NCBI GenBank assembly: GCA_963666475.2
Contig: OY762821.2
Location: 124,001 to 188,000 of the forward strand
DNA length: 64,000 bases
Source of the DNA: JBFHIZ01 sp963666475
Lineage (GTDB): Bacteria > Bacillota > Clostridia > Lachnospirales > Lachnospiraceae
Direction: 5' to 3'
The position numbers were made by a program, and so were the translations under genes. Under the pieces are notes generated by a model. It ran no database searches. It saw only the letters and a program-made list of their open reading frames with translations, and was not told the origin of the DNA. Each line of letters starts with the position of its first letter. Position 1 is the stretch's first letter. This document shows, in pieces, positions 1-7,628 of the stretch.

Positions 1-1
1 A

Positions 2-1138
2 GCTGTCTTACCAGACTTTCAGGGACCAAATGGGAATGTATACACGGTAGTTATACAGCCATATTCGATGATGACGGTATCTACTCTTTCAAAAGAAGTC
101 GTAGATTACACCGATCGTACAGAAGAAAACAAATTGTTGGAATTACCCTATACGGATAATTTTGCTTATGAAACTTACGATACAGATTATCTGTCCATGA
201 GAGGCATGACTCCAAGATACACGACAGACCAGGAAGGTGCTTTTGAGGTTGAAGTGGTCGATGGAGAATCCGTGCTACTACAAAAAATTTCTTATGATAA
301 TAAACCAAAAGGATGGGCAGTTGGATCGGATCCAATCACAAATTTAGGGGATGACAGATGGGCAAATTATCAAGTGACCGTAGACGCACATTTTACAGAT
401 AGCAAAGCAGAATCCGACAAGGTAAATTATCTGGGTGTGGGTGTGAGATATATTCTGGCAGATTATAATCAAAGTGGTTACTGGATGAAGTTGTATGAGG
501 ATGGCACATGTGAACTGCTGAAAAACAACACAGTTTTGAATACTACCAAAGTCTCGGGATTTGATGCTTCCATTTGGCATACACTTGGTGTTAAAGTAAA
601 TCAAAATCAAATGGAATGCAGTCTTGATGGTGAAACCGTTCTTTCTTATATAGAAGATGGCGGACTGATCGTTTCTGGACGAATTTCACTGTATTCAGAT
701 TTCCAAAATAATTATTTTGATAATATTCAAGTACTTCCATTGGAAAGTTCTTCAAACTATACGATTACTAGAATGAATGATTTAAATGCTGGAATTACTT
801 ATTCAGAAGGCAGCAATTTAGAAGACCAGAATGGATGGTATTTCAATACTATGTGTAGCTTTAAGAACTTTGGAAGAACGCTTTCCACCGGCTCAACAGG
901 GGATACCGTTTCGTTTGACTTTACAGGAACAGGGTTTGCGGTCATCGGAAATAATGAAGATGCGGTCATTGAGGTGACAGTTGATGATGTAGTGGTTGAA
1001 AATACATATACCTGTCTAGTAGCAGGAAATCGAGAAGCAAATTACTATACATATGATCTTGAAGCTGGCAGTCATCGTGTGACAATTCAAGTCGTAAGTG
1101 GTTCATTTACAGTAGATGCAATAGAAATTGTTGATTAA
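2..1138 (+). CDS. C-terminal part of a secreted GH59-like (galactocerebrosidase-type) glycosidase
   Basis: The reading frame is open from base 2, so this gene begins left of the window; the ATG at 68 is internal. The visible protein starts in a beta-rich segment (YTVVIQPYSMMTVSTLSKE). It continues into a lectin-like sandwich (YTDNFAYETYDTDYLSMRG, then KPKGWAVGSDPITNLGDDRW) that resembles the C-terminal lectin domain of the GH59 galactocerebrosidase family. About 125 further residues form a second beta-rich module (from SSNYTITRMNDLNAGI to the end), perhaps a carbohydrate-binding domain. The catalytic barrel is outside the window, so family membership rests on recall of the lectin domain only. 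The likely role is extracellular galactoside hydrolysis. No membrane anchor or sortase signal is seen at the C-terminus. Confidence 0.65.
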   Translation, partial: AVLPDFQGPNGNVYTVVIQPYSMMTVSTLSKEVVDYTDRTEENKLLELPYTDNFAYETYDTDYLSMRGMTPRYTTDQEGAFEVEVVDGESVLLQKISYDNKPKGWAVGSDPITNLGDDRWANYQVTVDAHFTDSKAESDKVNYLGVGVRYILADYNQSGYWMKLYEDGTCELLKNNTVLNTTKVSGFDASIWHTLGVKVNQNQMECSLDGETVLSYIEDGGLIVSGRISLYSDFQNNYFDNIQVLPLESSSNYTITRMNDLNAGITYSEGSNLEDQNGWYFNTMCSFKNFGRTLSTGSTGDTVSFDFTGTGFAVIGNNEDAVIEVTVDDVVVENTYTCLVAGNREANYYTYDLEAGSHRVTIQVVSGSFTVDAIEIVD

Positions 1139-1220
1139 TTCTACAACTTTTCATATAATAGAACCTAGAGTGTAGGTTAAAGGTTATGATCCCATGCACG
1201 TTATGTGCATGGGATTTCTT
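1131..1220 (+). ncRNA. Promoter-leader-hairpin element, copy A (divergent)
   Basis: A -35 TTGATT (1131-1136, overlapping the upstream stop codon) and a -10 TATAAT (1154-1159) are separated by 17 bp. A small AACCTA/TAGGTT hairpin follows. Next comes a perfect 11-bp stem, ATCCCATGCAC/GTGCATGGGAT (1189-1215), ending in a short T-rich stretch. The predicted RNA is about 55 nt. It shares the CCCATGC/GCATGGG core and the architecture of copies B-F but lacks most of the purine-rich leader, so I regard it as a shortened relative. It may also terminate the upstream glycosidase transcript. No gene starts within the next 490 bp. Confidence 0.5.
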
Positions 1221-1715
1221 ATATCAAAAAAAGTGGAATGCTAGATTGTATGTGGAAAGCAAGATTGGGCAAATTTGCAGTTGTTTTAAAGAGATAGCCC
1301 AAACAGGGAGCAGGGCAATTATCGTAGGAGAATATAGGGCCTATTCCATGCGGAATACCAATGCTTTATGCGATTTTTCTATAGGATGATTTGAGGTTGG
1401 GCAAATTTATTGCAGGTTTCCAAACATATGTCCATACATAGAAGCGATTTTGGACTATTTAAATGAGTTACGATAGTATTTGCCCAAACAGCTGATTTTT
1501 ACTAATTTCGAATCTGATATTAGTTATCATATGAAGAGATTTTGGGCGTTTGAACGTATTTTGGAAAATAAATGTCCAATATTCCTCTTAGGGTTCTATA
1601 ACGTGGTGAAAACAAAGAAATATAAGTGCAAAGAAATATAAAAACAAAGAAATATAAAAACAAAGAATAAGAGAAGATACTGATCCTAAAATACCGTCGT
1701 AGCGGGGAGAAAAAT
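1221..1715 (+). other. Non-coding interval with TTGGGCAAAT/GCCCAAACAG repeats and a 16-bp tandem repeat
   Basis: I find no convincing gene in these roughly 500 bases. TTGGGCAAAT occurs at 1265-1274 and 1397-1406. GCCCAAACAG occurs at 1297-1306 and 1482-1491. Each TTGGGC/GCCCAA pair could fold as an inverted repeat, and the second pair matches over 10 bases (1397-1406 with 1478-1487). A third TTGGGC lies at 1542. Near the end, CAAAGAAATATAA recurs with an exact 16-bp period from 1613, 1629 and 1645, with a partial unit at 1661. The interval could hold decayed coding DNA or a regulatory RNA; nothing here decides between them. Confidence 0.45.
1613..1670 (+). repeat. 16-bp tandem repeat, about 3.5 units
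   Basis: Units start at 1613, 1629, 1645 and 1661. The second and third are identical, the first differs only in its last three bases, and the fourth is partial. The array ends about 45 bp before the start codon at 1716. It looks like a simple slippage repeat and could change the spacing of upstream control sites. Confidence 0.75.
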
Positions 1716-2150
1716 ATGAATCGAGCAGAGCAGGCAGTACAATACTATGAACATAATTTCAATTGTTCGCAAGCCGTTTTTACAACATTTTCTAAAGAGA
1801 TGGGATGGGACGAAGAACTTTCGTTGAAACTTACCACACAATTTGGTGGTGGTGCAAGGAAAGGCGAGCTTTGTGGAGCAGTAGCTGGAGCACTTTTGGT
1901 GCTGGGATTAAAGCATGGACATTCTCATTCAGAAGATTTAGAAGAGAAAAGAAGAGCATATCAGATTGCAGAAGACTTTATGGATCGTTTTAAAGAAGTA
2001 AATGGCTCTGTGGTTTGTAGAGACTTATTGAAATATGATCTTACCATACCAGAGGAGAAAGCAATCATCATGGAGAAAGGTCTATTTCAAAAATTTTGTC
2101 CAGATATGATCCGCTCTGCAGTTGAGATTCTCGAAAGCATGCAGGTATGA
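1716..2150 (+). CDS. C_GCAxxG_C_C family redox-type protein
   Basis: A 144-aa cytosolic protein with the conserved cysteine pattern of the C_GCAxxG_C_C (split-Soret cytochrome-like) family: Cys17 in NCSQAVF, the GGGARKGELCGAVAGA block with Cys53, Cys101 in VVCRDLL and Cys128 in KFCPDMI. Members are common in anaerobes and are thought to bind a metal or redox cofactor; no precise reaction is known. Length is typical and complete. The ATG at 1716 is preceded by GGGGAG at a good distance. It appears to be a single-gene unit, because a separate promoter lies before the next gene. Confidence 0.85.
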   Translation: MNRAEQAVQYYEHNFNCSQAVFTTFSKEMGWDEELSLKLTTQFGGGARKGELCGAVAGALLVLGLKHGHSHSEDLEEKRRAYQIAEDFMDRFKEVNGSVVCRDLLKYDLTIPEEKAIIMEKGLFQKFCPDMIRSAVEILESMQV

Positions 2151-2170
2151 AAATGTGACCGGATTTCAAA

Positions 2171-2199
2171 TTGAATCGATATTTCCAGATTGCTATACT
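2171..2199 (+). promoter_or_regulatory. Sigma-A promoter of the MerR-like gene
   Basis: TTGAAT (2171-2176) and TATACT (2194-2199) are separated by exactly 17 bp, 40 bp upstream of the start codon at 2239. It lies outside the preceding gene, which ends at 2150. Confidence 0.6.
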
Positions 2200-2238
2200 T
2201 TTTGTGTAGTGTAAACACCAATTTTATGGAGGAAGACA

Positions 2239-2685
2239 ATGGAAAGATATTATTCAATCAAAGACGTAGCAACAATGACAGGACTAACGACAAGAACCTT
2301 AAGAAACTATTTAAATTTGAACATCCTGTGCGGTGAAAAGAATGAGGGTACATGGCAGTTTTCGGAAGAAGATATTGAAGAATTTATGTCAAATGCGAGT
2401 GTTCAATCAAGTATTAAGGCAAAAAACAAATCAATTGTTTACGATTTCTTAATTAACGATTTCAAAAAAACAAATGAAATTTGCTTGGTTCTTGATATTC
2501 CAGAACAGGCAGAGAAAGAAAAGGAAATTGTGGATTATTTTTGTGAGCAGGTCAGTGCGCTAGAAAATGGATCCAATATTCAATTTGTATTAGAAAGACA
2601 AGGGAAAATCCCACGTATTATTTTACGAGGAAATGAAAAAACGGTTATGATGCTGATGAATCAATATTATCAACGAGATCTATAG
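2239..2685 (+). CDS. MerR-like helix-turn-helix regulator
   Basis: A 148-aa protein. Residues 1-50 form a MerR-type winged helix: YYSIKDVATMTGLTTRTLRNY is the helix-turn-helix, followed by LNLNILCGEKNEGTWQFSEEDIEEF. The remaining 95 residues have no cysteines arranged as a metal-sensing site and no recognisable effector domain, so the ligand is unknown. A GGAGG sits 7 bp before the ATG. It may share a transcript with the next genes (XRE regulator, hydrolase, HAD), which follow in the same direction with short gaps. It could be an excisionase-like DNA-binding protein, but no mobile element is nearby. Confidence 0.75.
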   Translation: MERYYSIKDVATMTGLTTRTLRNYLNLNILCGEKNEGTWQFSEEDIEEFMSNASVQSSIKAKNKSIVYDFLINDFKKTNEICLVLDIPEQAEKEKEIVDYFCEQVSALENGSNIQFVLERQGKIPRIILRGNEKTVMMLMNQYYQRDL

Positions 2686-2788
2686 TTCTTTTGGTTGAGA
2701 GAAAGCTCAACGATACATTGCTACTCTGGTCATGGGATTTCTGATAGAGTTAAAAAAGGAAAACTTATGGCCAGAAGGAGGAAATATA

Positions 2789-3547
2789 ATGACTGAAAGT
2801 ATCGGAAATAAAATTTGCATGTCAAGACAGAACAAAGGAATGACACAGGAAGAGTTCGCGTCAAGACTAGGGGTGACACCGCAGGCAGTGAGTAAATGGG
2901 AGCGTGGAAATGGGTTGCCAGACGTATCGCTACTACAATCTATTTGTCGAATTTTGGAAATTAGTGCCAATACGCTGCTCGATATTAAAGAATATCAAGT
3001 GGATGCATCCGAAAATGACTGCAAAGAACAGGAAATCTACAGAGATTTCATTGCAGATCCAGTATTACTTGAGTTTGGAGAAGATTTGATTCCATGCGTA
3101 ATTGAGGGATTGAATACAGACTTTTTAATGCAAAAGAGAAAGAGCCTGGTAAGAAATAAAGGATTGATTTTGCCATTGATTCGTTTACGAGATGATGTCG
3201 ATTTGCCAAAGCAGACATATCGAATCCTTGTCTATGATCAAGTAGTTAATGAGGGAAGCTTTGACACAATCGATTCATTTGCTTTTCAGAAAATGATTGA
3301 ACAGGTGATTTCTGAGTGTGTAAAACATTATGATCAAATCATCAATAAGCAAATCGTGAAGACGATGATGGATCAAGTTAGAATTCAGTATTCATCAGTA
3401 GTAGATGGTTTGATACCAGAAAAAATTAGTTACTTAAAAGTAGAAAGAAAGTTACAAAGTGTTTTTAGGGAAAAAGGATCGCTACGAGATCTTATTCATA
3501 TTATAGAAGAGTTGGAAGAGGAACAAGAAACAACGATAGATTTCTAG
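2789..3547 (+). CDS. XRE-family helix-turn-helix regulator
   Basis: The start at 2789 is chosen because AAGGAGG ends 7 bp upstream; an earlier in-frame ATG at 2732 has no such site. The protein is 252 aa. An N-terminal Cro/C1-type helix-turn-helix reads MSRQNKGMTQEEFASRLGVT and then PQAVSKWERGNGLPDVSLLQ, the form usual in Clostridia. The C-terminal 180 residues are helical, contain no membrane segment, and are unfamiliar; they may bind an effector or dimerise. The gene is 17 bp upstream of the hydrolase gene, which suggests co-transcription. Confidence 0.8.
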   Translation: MTESIGNKICMSRQNKGMTQEEFASRLGVTPQAVSKWERGNGLPDVSLLQSICRILEISANTLLDIKEYQVDASENDCKEQEIYRDFIADPVLLEFGEDLIPCVIEGLNTDFLMQKRKSLVRNKGLILPLIRLRDDVDLPKQTYRILVYDQVVNEGSFDTIDSFAFQKMIEQVISECVKHYDQIINKQIVKTMMDQVRIQYSSVVDGLIPEKISYLKVERKLQSVFREKGSLRDLIHIIEELEEEQETTIDF

Positions 3548-3564
3548 AATCAACAGGGGGAGCC

Positions 3565-4191
3565 ATGCATAAAGAAATGATAGAGGTCCATACAAAATCT
3601 GGTACCATTATTCAGGAGAGTTTATTGATACAAAATTCGGATTCCCTTGTCGTATTATTGCCTGGGAATGGATATACTTTGGATGCCCCATTACTTTATT
3701 ATTCCTATAGTATGGCGATGGATTTCGGCTATGATATTTTGAGCATGGAATATGGGTTTCAAAAGGAAAATCGTTCTTTTTCCAAAGATGAATTTGGAAA
3801 CGTCGTTTGGGAAGTGTCAGAAGCGATGCACATTGTGAGACAAAAGTACAATTATAAAAGAGTGGTATTGATTGGAAAGAGTTTAGGGACAGTCATTATG
3901 CGTGAACTTTCTTCTTGTTTTACAGATACAACAAAAATTGTTTCTATTTTTTTGACACCAGTCGAAGAAGCCCAGAATGCAATTTTTAGTAGAGAATGTT
4001 TGGTCGTAATTGGAACAAAGGATGGATATTACGAAAAATTAGATTTGACAAATATGCAAAAGTCGGAGAAAATTCAGTTGCTGACGATTGAAGGCGCAGA
4101 TCATAGCTTGGATACAGAGGATTGTGCATCTTCATTGCGTGTGCTAAACGATGTGATCCGTGAAATGAAAGAATATATAGTTAAGAAGTAA
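3565..4191 (+). CDS. Alpha/beta hydrolase-fold protein
   Basis: A 208-aa protein with the serine-hydrolase nucleophile elbow GKSLG (in RVVLIGKSLGTVIMRE), an early strand LVVLLPGNGYT that would carry the oxyanion hole, an acid in LVVIGTKDGYYE and a C-terminal histidine in GADHSLD. Such small hydrolases act on unidentified esters or amides in the cytosol. AGGGGGAG precedes the ATG. The stop codon lies inside the first copy of a 22-bp direct repeat. The neighbouring regulator and HAD genes do not identify the substrate. Confidence 0.75.
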   Translation: MHKEMIEVHTKSGTIIQESLLIQNSDSLVVLLPGNGYTLDAPLLYYSYSMAMDFGYDILSMEYGFQKENRSFSKDEFGNVVWEVSEAMHIVRQKYNYKRVVLIGKSLGTVIMRELSSCFTDTTKIVSIFLTPVEEAQNAIFSRECLVVIGTKDGYYEKLDLTNMQKSEKIQLLTIEGADHSLDTEDCASSLRVLNDVIREMKEYIVKK

Positions 4192-4221
4192 GAAACGAAA
4201 ATATATAGTTAAGAAGTAAGA
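4172..4221 (+). repeat. 22-bp direct repeat across a stop codon
   Basis: The same 22 bases (starting AATATATAGTTAAGAAG) occur at 4172-4193 and 4200-4221, offset by 28 bp. The first copy contains the final codons and stop of the hydrolase gene; the second lies in the intergenic gap. It looks like a recent local duplication that left the upstream protein intact. Confidence 0.85.
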
Positions 4222-4226
4222 GATGG

Positions 4227-4904
4227 ATGAGAATCATGATAAAAGCAGTAATATTTGATATGTTTGAAACGTTAATAACACATTATAACAGTCCCGTTTA
4301 TTTCGGAGCTCAAATGGCAGAAGATGCTGGGATCTTAGAAGAACAATTCCTACCGATATGGAGAGCAACCGATCATGAGAGGACCATTGGAGTGCTTACT
4401 TTTGACGAAGTAATCGAGAAAATTCTTCGAGAGAATGGCGTATATTCTGAGAAGGTTCTCCAGTTGATTCTAAAAAAAAGAAAGCTTGCAAAGGAGGAAT
4501 GTTTTCAAAATTTACATCCAGAGATTATTCCAATGCTTGCTACGCTTAAAAATAATGGACTAAAAATTGGACTAATCAGTAACTGTTTTTCAGAAGAAAA
4601 AGTCGTGATTCGAGAAAGCACGCTTTTTCCCTATTTTGATGCTCCTTACTTATCCTGTGAACAGGGAGTTGGAAAACCTAATAAAGAGATTTTTTATCGA
4701 TGCATGAAAACTTTGGATGTAAAGCCAGAAGAGTGCTTGTACATTGGAGATGGAGGCAGCGAGGAATTGGAAACTGCAAGAGCGCTTGGAATGACAGCAA
4801 TGCAAGCAGCGTGGTATTTAAAAGAGGGGACCAAGCAACCGACAACACGAAAAGCTGAGTTTAAACAATTGGAAAGGCCAATGGATGTTTTATTGTTTTG
4901 TTAA
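4227..4904 (+). CDS. HAD-superfamily phosphatase
   Basis: A 225-aa haloacid dehalogenase-like hydrolase. Motif I is reduced to FDMFETL, so the usual second Asp (DxD) is replaced by Met-Phe; dehalogenase-like members often show DxY or DxF here. Motif II is GLISNCF (Ser), motif III is the Lys in GVGKPNKEIF, and motif IV is IGDGGSEE. The cap is helical. It probably dephosphorylates a small metabolite. The start is either 4227 or the ATG at 4236; neither has a strong Shine-Dalgarno site. It sits in line with the hydrolase gene. Confidence 0.8.
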   Translation: MRIMIKAVIFDMFETLITHYNSPVYFGAQMAEDAGILEEQFLPIWRATDHERTIGVLTFDEVIEKILRENGVYSEKVLQLILKKRKLAKEECFQNLHPEIIPMLATLKNNGLKIGLISNCFSEEKVVIRESTLFPYFDAPYLSCEQGVGKPNKEIFYRCMKTLDVKPEECLYIGDGGSEELETARALGMTAMQAAWYLKEGTKQPTTRKAEFKQLERPMDVLLFC

Positions 4905-4913
4905 GTCTAATAT

Positions 4914-5004
4914 AAAGTCAATTGCAAATTGAACTATAATATTGAAAAGTGACTATTTGGATGTTATAATTAGTTTAATTTAAAGTCTACTGCAAATTAA
5001 ACTA
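4914..5004 (+). promoter_or_regulatory. Two direct repeats bracketing a strong promoter
   Basis: AAAGTCAATTGCAAATTG (from 4914, ending at 4936) and AAAGTCTACTGCAAATTA (from 4982, ending at 5004) are 23-bp repeats with 20 identities. Between them lies a near-consensus promoter: TTGAAA 4942-4947, a 17-bp spacer, and TATAAT 4965-4970. Copy 1 contains the small dyad CAATT-GCA-AATTG. Sites on both sides of a promoter fit a repressor that bridges or loops. The gene controlled is the ATPase at 5017. Confidence 0.6.
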
Positions 5005-5016
5005 AAAGGAGAGGTT

Positions 5017-6243
5017 ATGAAATACATTCATAGAGAAATAGAAAGAAAGTTTTTAAGTATGAATTCTGTTTTTAAAGCAGTGATGGTTACTGGGGCCAGA
5101 CAAGTCGGAAAATCAACGATGCTAAAAAAACTTGCAGAGAATGAAAACCGTACAATCGTTTCTATGGACAATGCAAGAGATCGGGAGTTGGCAACAACAG
5201 ATCCAAAGCTTTTCTTCCAAATGTATAAAGTACCAATATTAATAGATGAAGTTCAAAAAGCACCAGAGCTTTTCGAAACGATTAAAATTATGTGTGATGA
5301 CACGGACGAAACGGGTTTATTTTGGTTAACTGGCTCAGAAAGCAAAAAGATGTTGAAAGAAGCACGTGATTCCATGGCCGGGAGAATCTGTATTCTAAAA
5401 ATGTACAGTATGTCTCAACGTGAAAAGATGGATAAGCTAGAGGTTGAAGAGCTGGATTTTGACTTTGAAAATTTACTGAAACGTCAGGCTTCGTTTCCTA
5501 AAAATAATGTTTTGGATGTATATGATCATATTTGGCATGGTGGCATGCCAGGAACAATTGGAATGAATGATGAGCAGTTAATGGCTTATTTTGAATCCTA
5601 TATTGAAACCTATTTGATGAGAGATGCAGTGGATGATAATGGTATATCAGATACGACAGGATTTCGTAAAGCATTAAGGGCTTGCGCAGCCTTTTCTGGA
5701 AATTTGCTTAATTATTCGGATATTGCAAATGCAGCTGGGGTATCTGTTAATACTGCAAAAGAATGGGTAAAAGTACTGCAAACTATGGGGATTATTTTTC
5801 TTTTAGAACCGTTTTCCAACAATGAGTTAAAAAGATTGATAAAAACACCAAAGTTATATTTTTGCGATACGGGTCTATGTGCATATTTGTCGATGTGGAC
5901 CAGCAGAGATACCTTAATAAATGGTGCAGCTAGTGGGCATTATTTCGAAAACTATGTGGTCGGTGAATTTTTGCGAGCATATAGTTATTCAAAGAAAAAA
6001 GCAAATCTTACTTTTTATCGTGATACAAATCAATATGAAATTGATTTATTGATTGAACAGGAAGGAAGAATTCATCCTATTGAAATTAAAAAATTTTCTA
6101 GTCCAGAGAGGAAAGCAATTCGCAGCTTTCGATTATTAGAAAAAAGCACCATGGAGGTTTCAAATGGTGGAATAGTTTGTTTGACAGATCAAACATTTCC
6201 AATAGAAGAATCTATGACATATATTCCCTGTAATATTATTTAG
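5017..6243 (+). CDS. AAA-type ATPase with DUF4143 domain
   Basis: A 408-aa protein. The Walker A motif is GARQVGKS (residues 26-33), followed by the family strand RTIVSMDNARDRELA and Walker B-like ILIDEVQKAPELF. The sensor region is FWLTGSESKKMLK. From about residue 190 the DUF4143 domain includes a winged-helix-like segment (YSDIANAAGVSVNTAKEW), and the nuclease-like C-terminal tail has FYRDTNQYEIDLLIE and PIEIKKF. This family is widespread and often orphan; proposals range from toxin-antitoxin-like defence roles to stress roles, with no settled function. AGGAGAGG precedes the ATG. The promoter carries its own repeated sites, so it is probably tightly regulated and monocistronic. Confidence 0.88.
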   Translation: MKYIHREIERKFLSMNSVFKAVMVTGARQVGKSTMLKKLAENENRTIVSMDNARDRELATTDPKLFFQMYKVPILIDEVQKAPELFETIKIMCDDTDETGLFWLTGSESKKMLKEARDSMAGRICILKMYSMSQREKMDKLEVEELDFDFENLLKRQASFPKNNVLDVYDHIWHGGMPGTIGMNDEQLMAYFESYIETYLMRDAVDDNGISDTTGFRKALRACAAFSGNLLNYSDIANAAGVSVNTAKEWVKVLQTMGIIFLLEPFSNNELKRLIKTPKLYFCDTGLCAYLSMWTSRDTLINGAASGHYFENYVVGEFLRAYSYSKKKANLTFYRDTNQYEIDLLIEQEGRIHPIEIKKFSSPERKAIRSFRLLEKSTMEVSNGGIVCLTDQTFPIEESMTYIPCNII

Positions 6244-6300
6244 GTATATGATGGGGAATAAAATGAATCAATGGCATACGAATATAATGGAGATCAAATA

Positions 6301-6852
6301 ATGAAATTTGTTTTAATTACAGGGGCTGGAGCATCTGGGAAAATGACTGTAGGACAGGAATTGATGAAGATTACAGATCTTCGTCTATTTCATAATCATA
6401 TGACGATTGAACCAGTTATTGAGGTCATGGGTAAATATGATGGGAATACAGTTCGCGAATTAAGGGAAGTATTTTTTCGAAATTTTGCTGCTTCCGATAA
6501 TTATGGAATGATTTTTACTTTTATATGGGCGTTTGACCAACCATCCGATTGGGAATACATTGAGCATGTGAAATCTATTTTTGAACCGTATGGTACAGAA
6601 TTTTATTGTGTAGAACTCATAGCAGAGCAAGAAGTTCGTTTGGCGCGCAATGTAACGGAAAATCGACTACTGCATAAAGCATCTAAGCGAGATTTGGTAT
6701 TTTCCAGAAACAACAACATACACTTGGACGAGGCGTATCGTATAATTAGTGAAGAAGGCGAGATGCCTTTTGATAATTACATGCGGATTCATAATGATCA
6801 TATAGCACCTGCTGTGGTGGCTAAAATGATCAAAGAGAAGTTTCTGTTGTAA
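6301..6852 (+). CDS. P-loop kinase-like protein
   Basis: The start at 6301 (GGAG 13 bp upstream) is preferred to the ATG at 6271 because the P-loop then lies at the very N-terminus: MKFVLITGAGASGKMTVG. The protein is 183 aa. The Walker A lysine is followed by Met-Thr, a tolerated variant. The rest resembles small nucleotide or shikimate kinase-like proteins, with RLARNVTENRL as a possible lid region. The substrate is unknown. It follows the ATPase gene after 57 bp and may share its transcript. Confidence 0.7.
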   Translation: MKFVLITGAGASGKMTVGQELMKITDLRLFHNHMTIEPVIEVMGKYDGNTVRELREVFFRNFAASDNYGMIFTFIWAFDQPSDWEYIEHVKSIFEPYGTEFYCVELIAEQEVRLARNVTENRLLHKASKRDLVFSRNNNIHLDEAYRIISEEGEMPFDNYMRIHNDHIAPAVVAKMIKEKFLL

Positions 6853-6873
6853 TATAACAGGAGTTCAGAGTGA

Positions 6874-7554
6874 AATAAATCGCTCACCCTTATTTTTATT
6901 TTGCTTTCCAGAGCAGCAAATGCATTGTTAGCACCAATGCTTACGAAGTTTGCATCGACGAACGAGGGAGAGGTTGTGATGCAGACCTTTTATTTTGTGA
7001 TTCTGTCTGCAACTTTAGCTACAATTGTAGGAGCCTTTGGAATTCCTACGTTTCAAAGAATTTTGACTAGAGCAGTCATTCAATTTTCCGAAGAACGTTC
7101 TATGTCAAAATTACTTCTTCATGGTTTTTCAAAGACCGGTATTAAACATATATTAATGAGCGTAAAAGTTCCCGATAAAGGAAATGTGAGTAGATTCGAT
7201 TTTCGTGCAATACCAATGAAAATTTTAATTGCAAATGTAGTTATCGAATCAATTCAGATGGTTGGATTTCTGTCACCGATCTTTGCAAGTACACTTTCTC
7301 GGGAGTTGGGTTCGACTTGCGTGACACTTTCTTCAGCTATTAATTGGATTGCGACTTTGCTGCTATATTTATATGTATATCCTTTTTTATCTGTTAAAAC
7401 GGATGATGTTGTAGAAGGGAAATGCTCTCAAGCAGAGTTTAGACAATGTGTGATTGGAATGGTAGGGACAAAGGTCATAGGAATTGGAATCTCAGTCTTT
7501 TTATTAGTGCCCGCTGGTTACTTTATCGTCTTTATCGCAAAAATCCTGCCATAG
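6874..7554 (+). pseudogene. amj: Amj-type lipid II flippase, 5'-truncated
   Basis: The 217 residues from 6901 match most of Amj, the alternative lipid II flippase that moves the peptidoglycan precursor across the membrane. Diagnostic stretches are LLLHGFSKTGIKH, TDDVVEGKCSQAEFR and LLVPAGYFIVFIAK. The match enters directly at SRAANALLAPML, which in full-length proteins follows a first membrane helix and about 45 residues. Upstream in the same frame there is only a TGA at 6871 and no ATG; a TTG at 6901 has no ribosome binding site. I therefore read it as a gene that has lost its 5' end. A short functional form from a rare start codon cannot be excluded. Confidence 0.7.
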
Positions 7555-7628
7555 TTATTTAGATTGGAATAAAACATTTAATGACAAAAATGTCATTAGT
7601 GTAGTTGAGTTTGTAAAAGGAGAATGTT

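Noticed and set aside
1186..1389. A 67-codon open frame on the + strand
   Set aside because: It begins inside the hairpin of copy A, has no ribosome binding site and shows no recognisable protein sequence.
1613..1670. 16-bp repeats as a CRISPR array
   Set aside because: The units are contiguous without unique spacers, and no cas gene is nearby.
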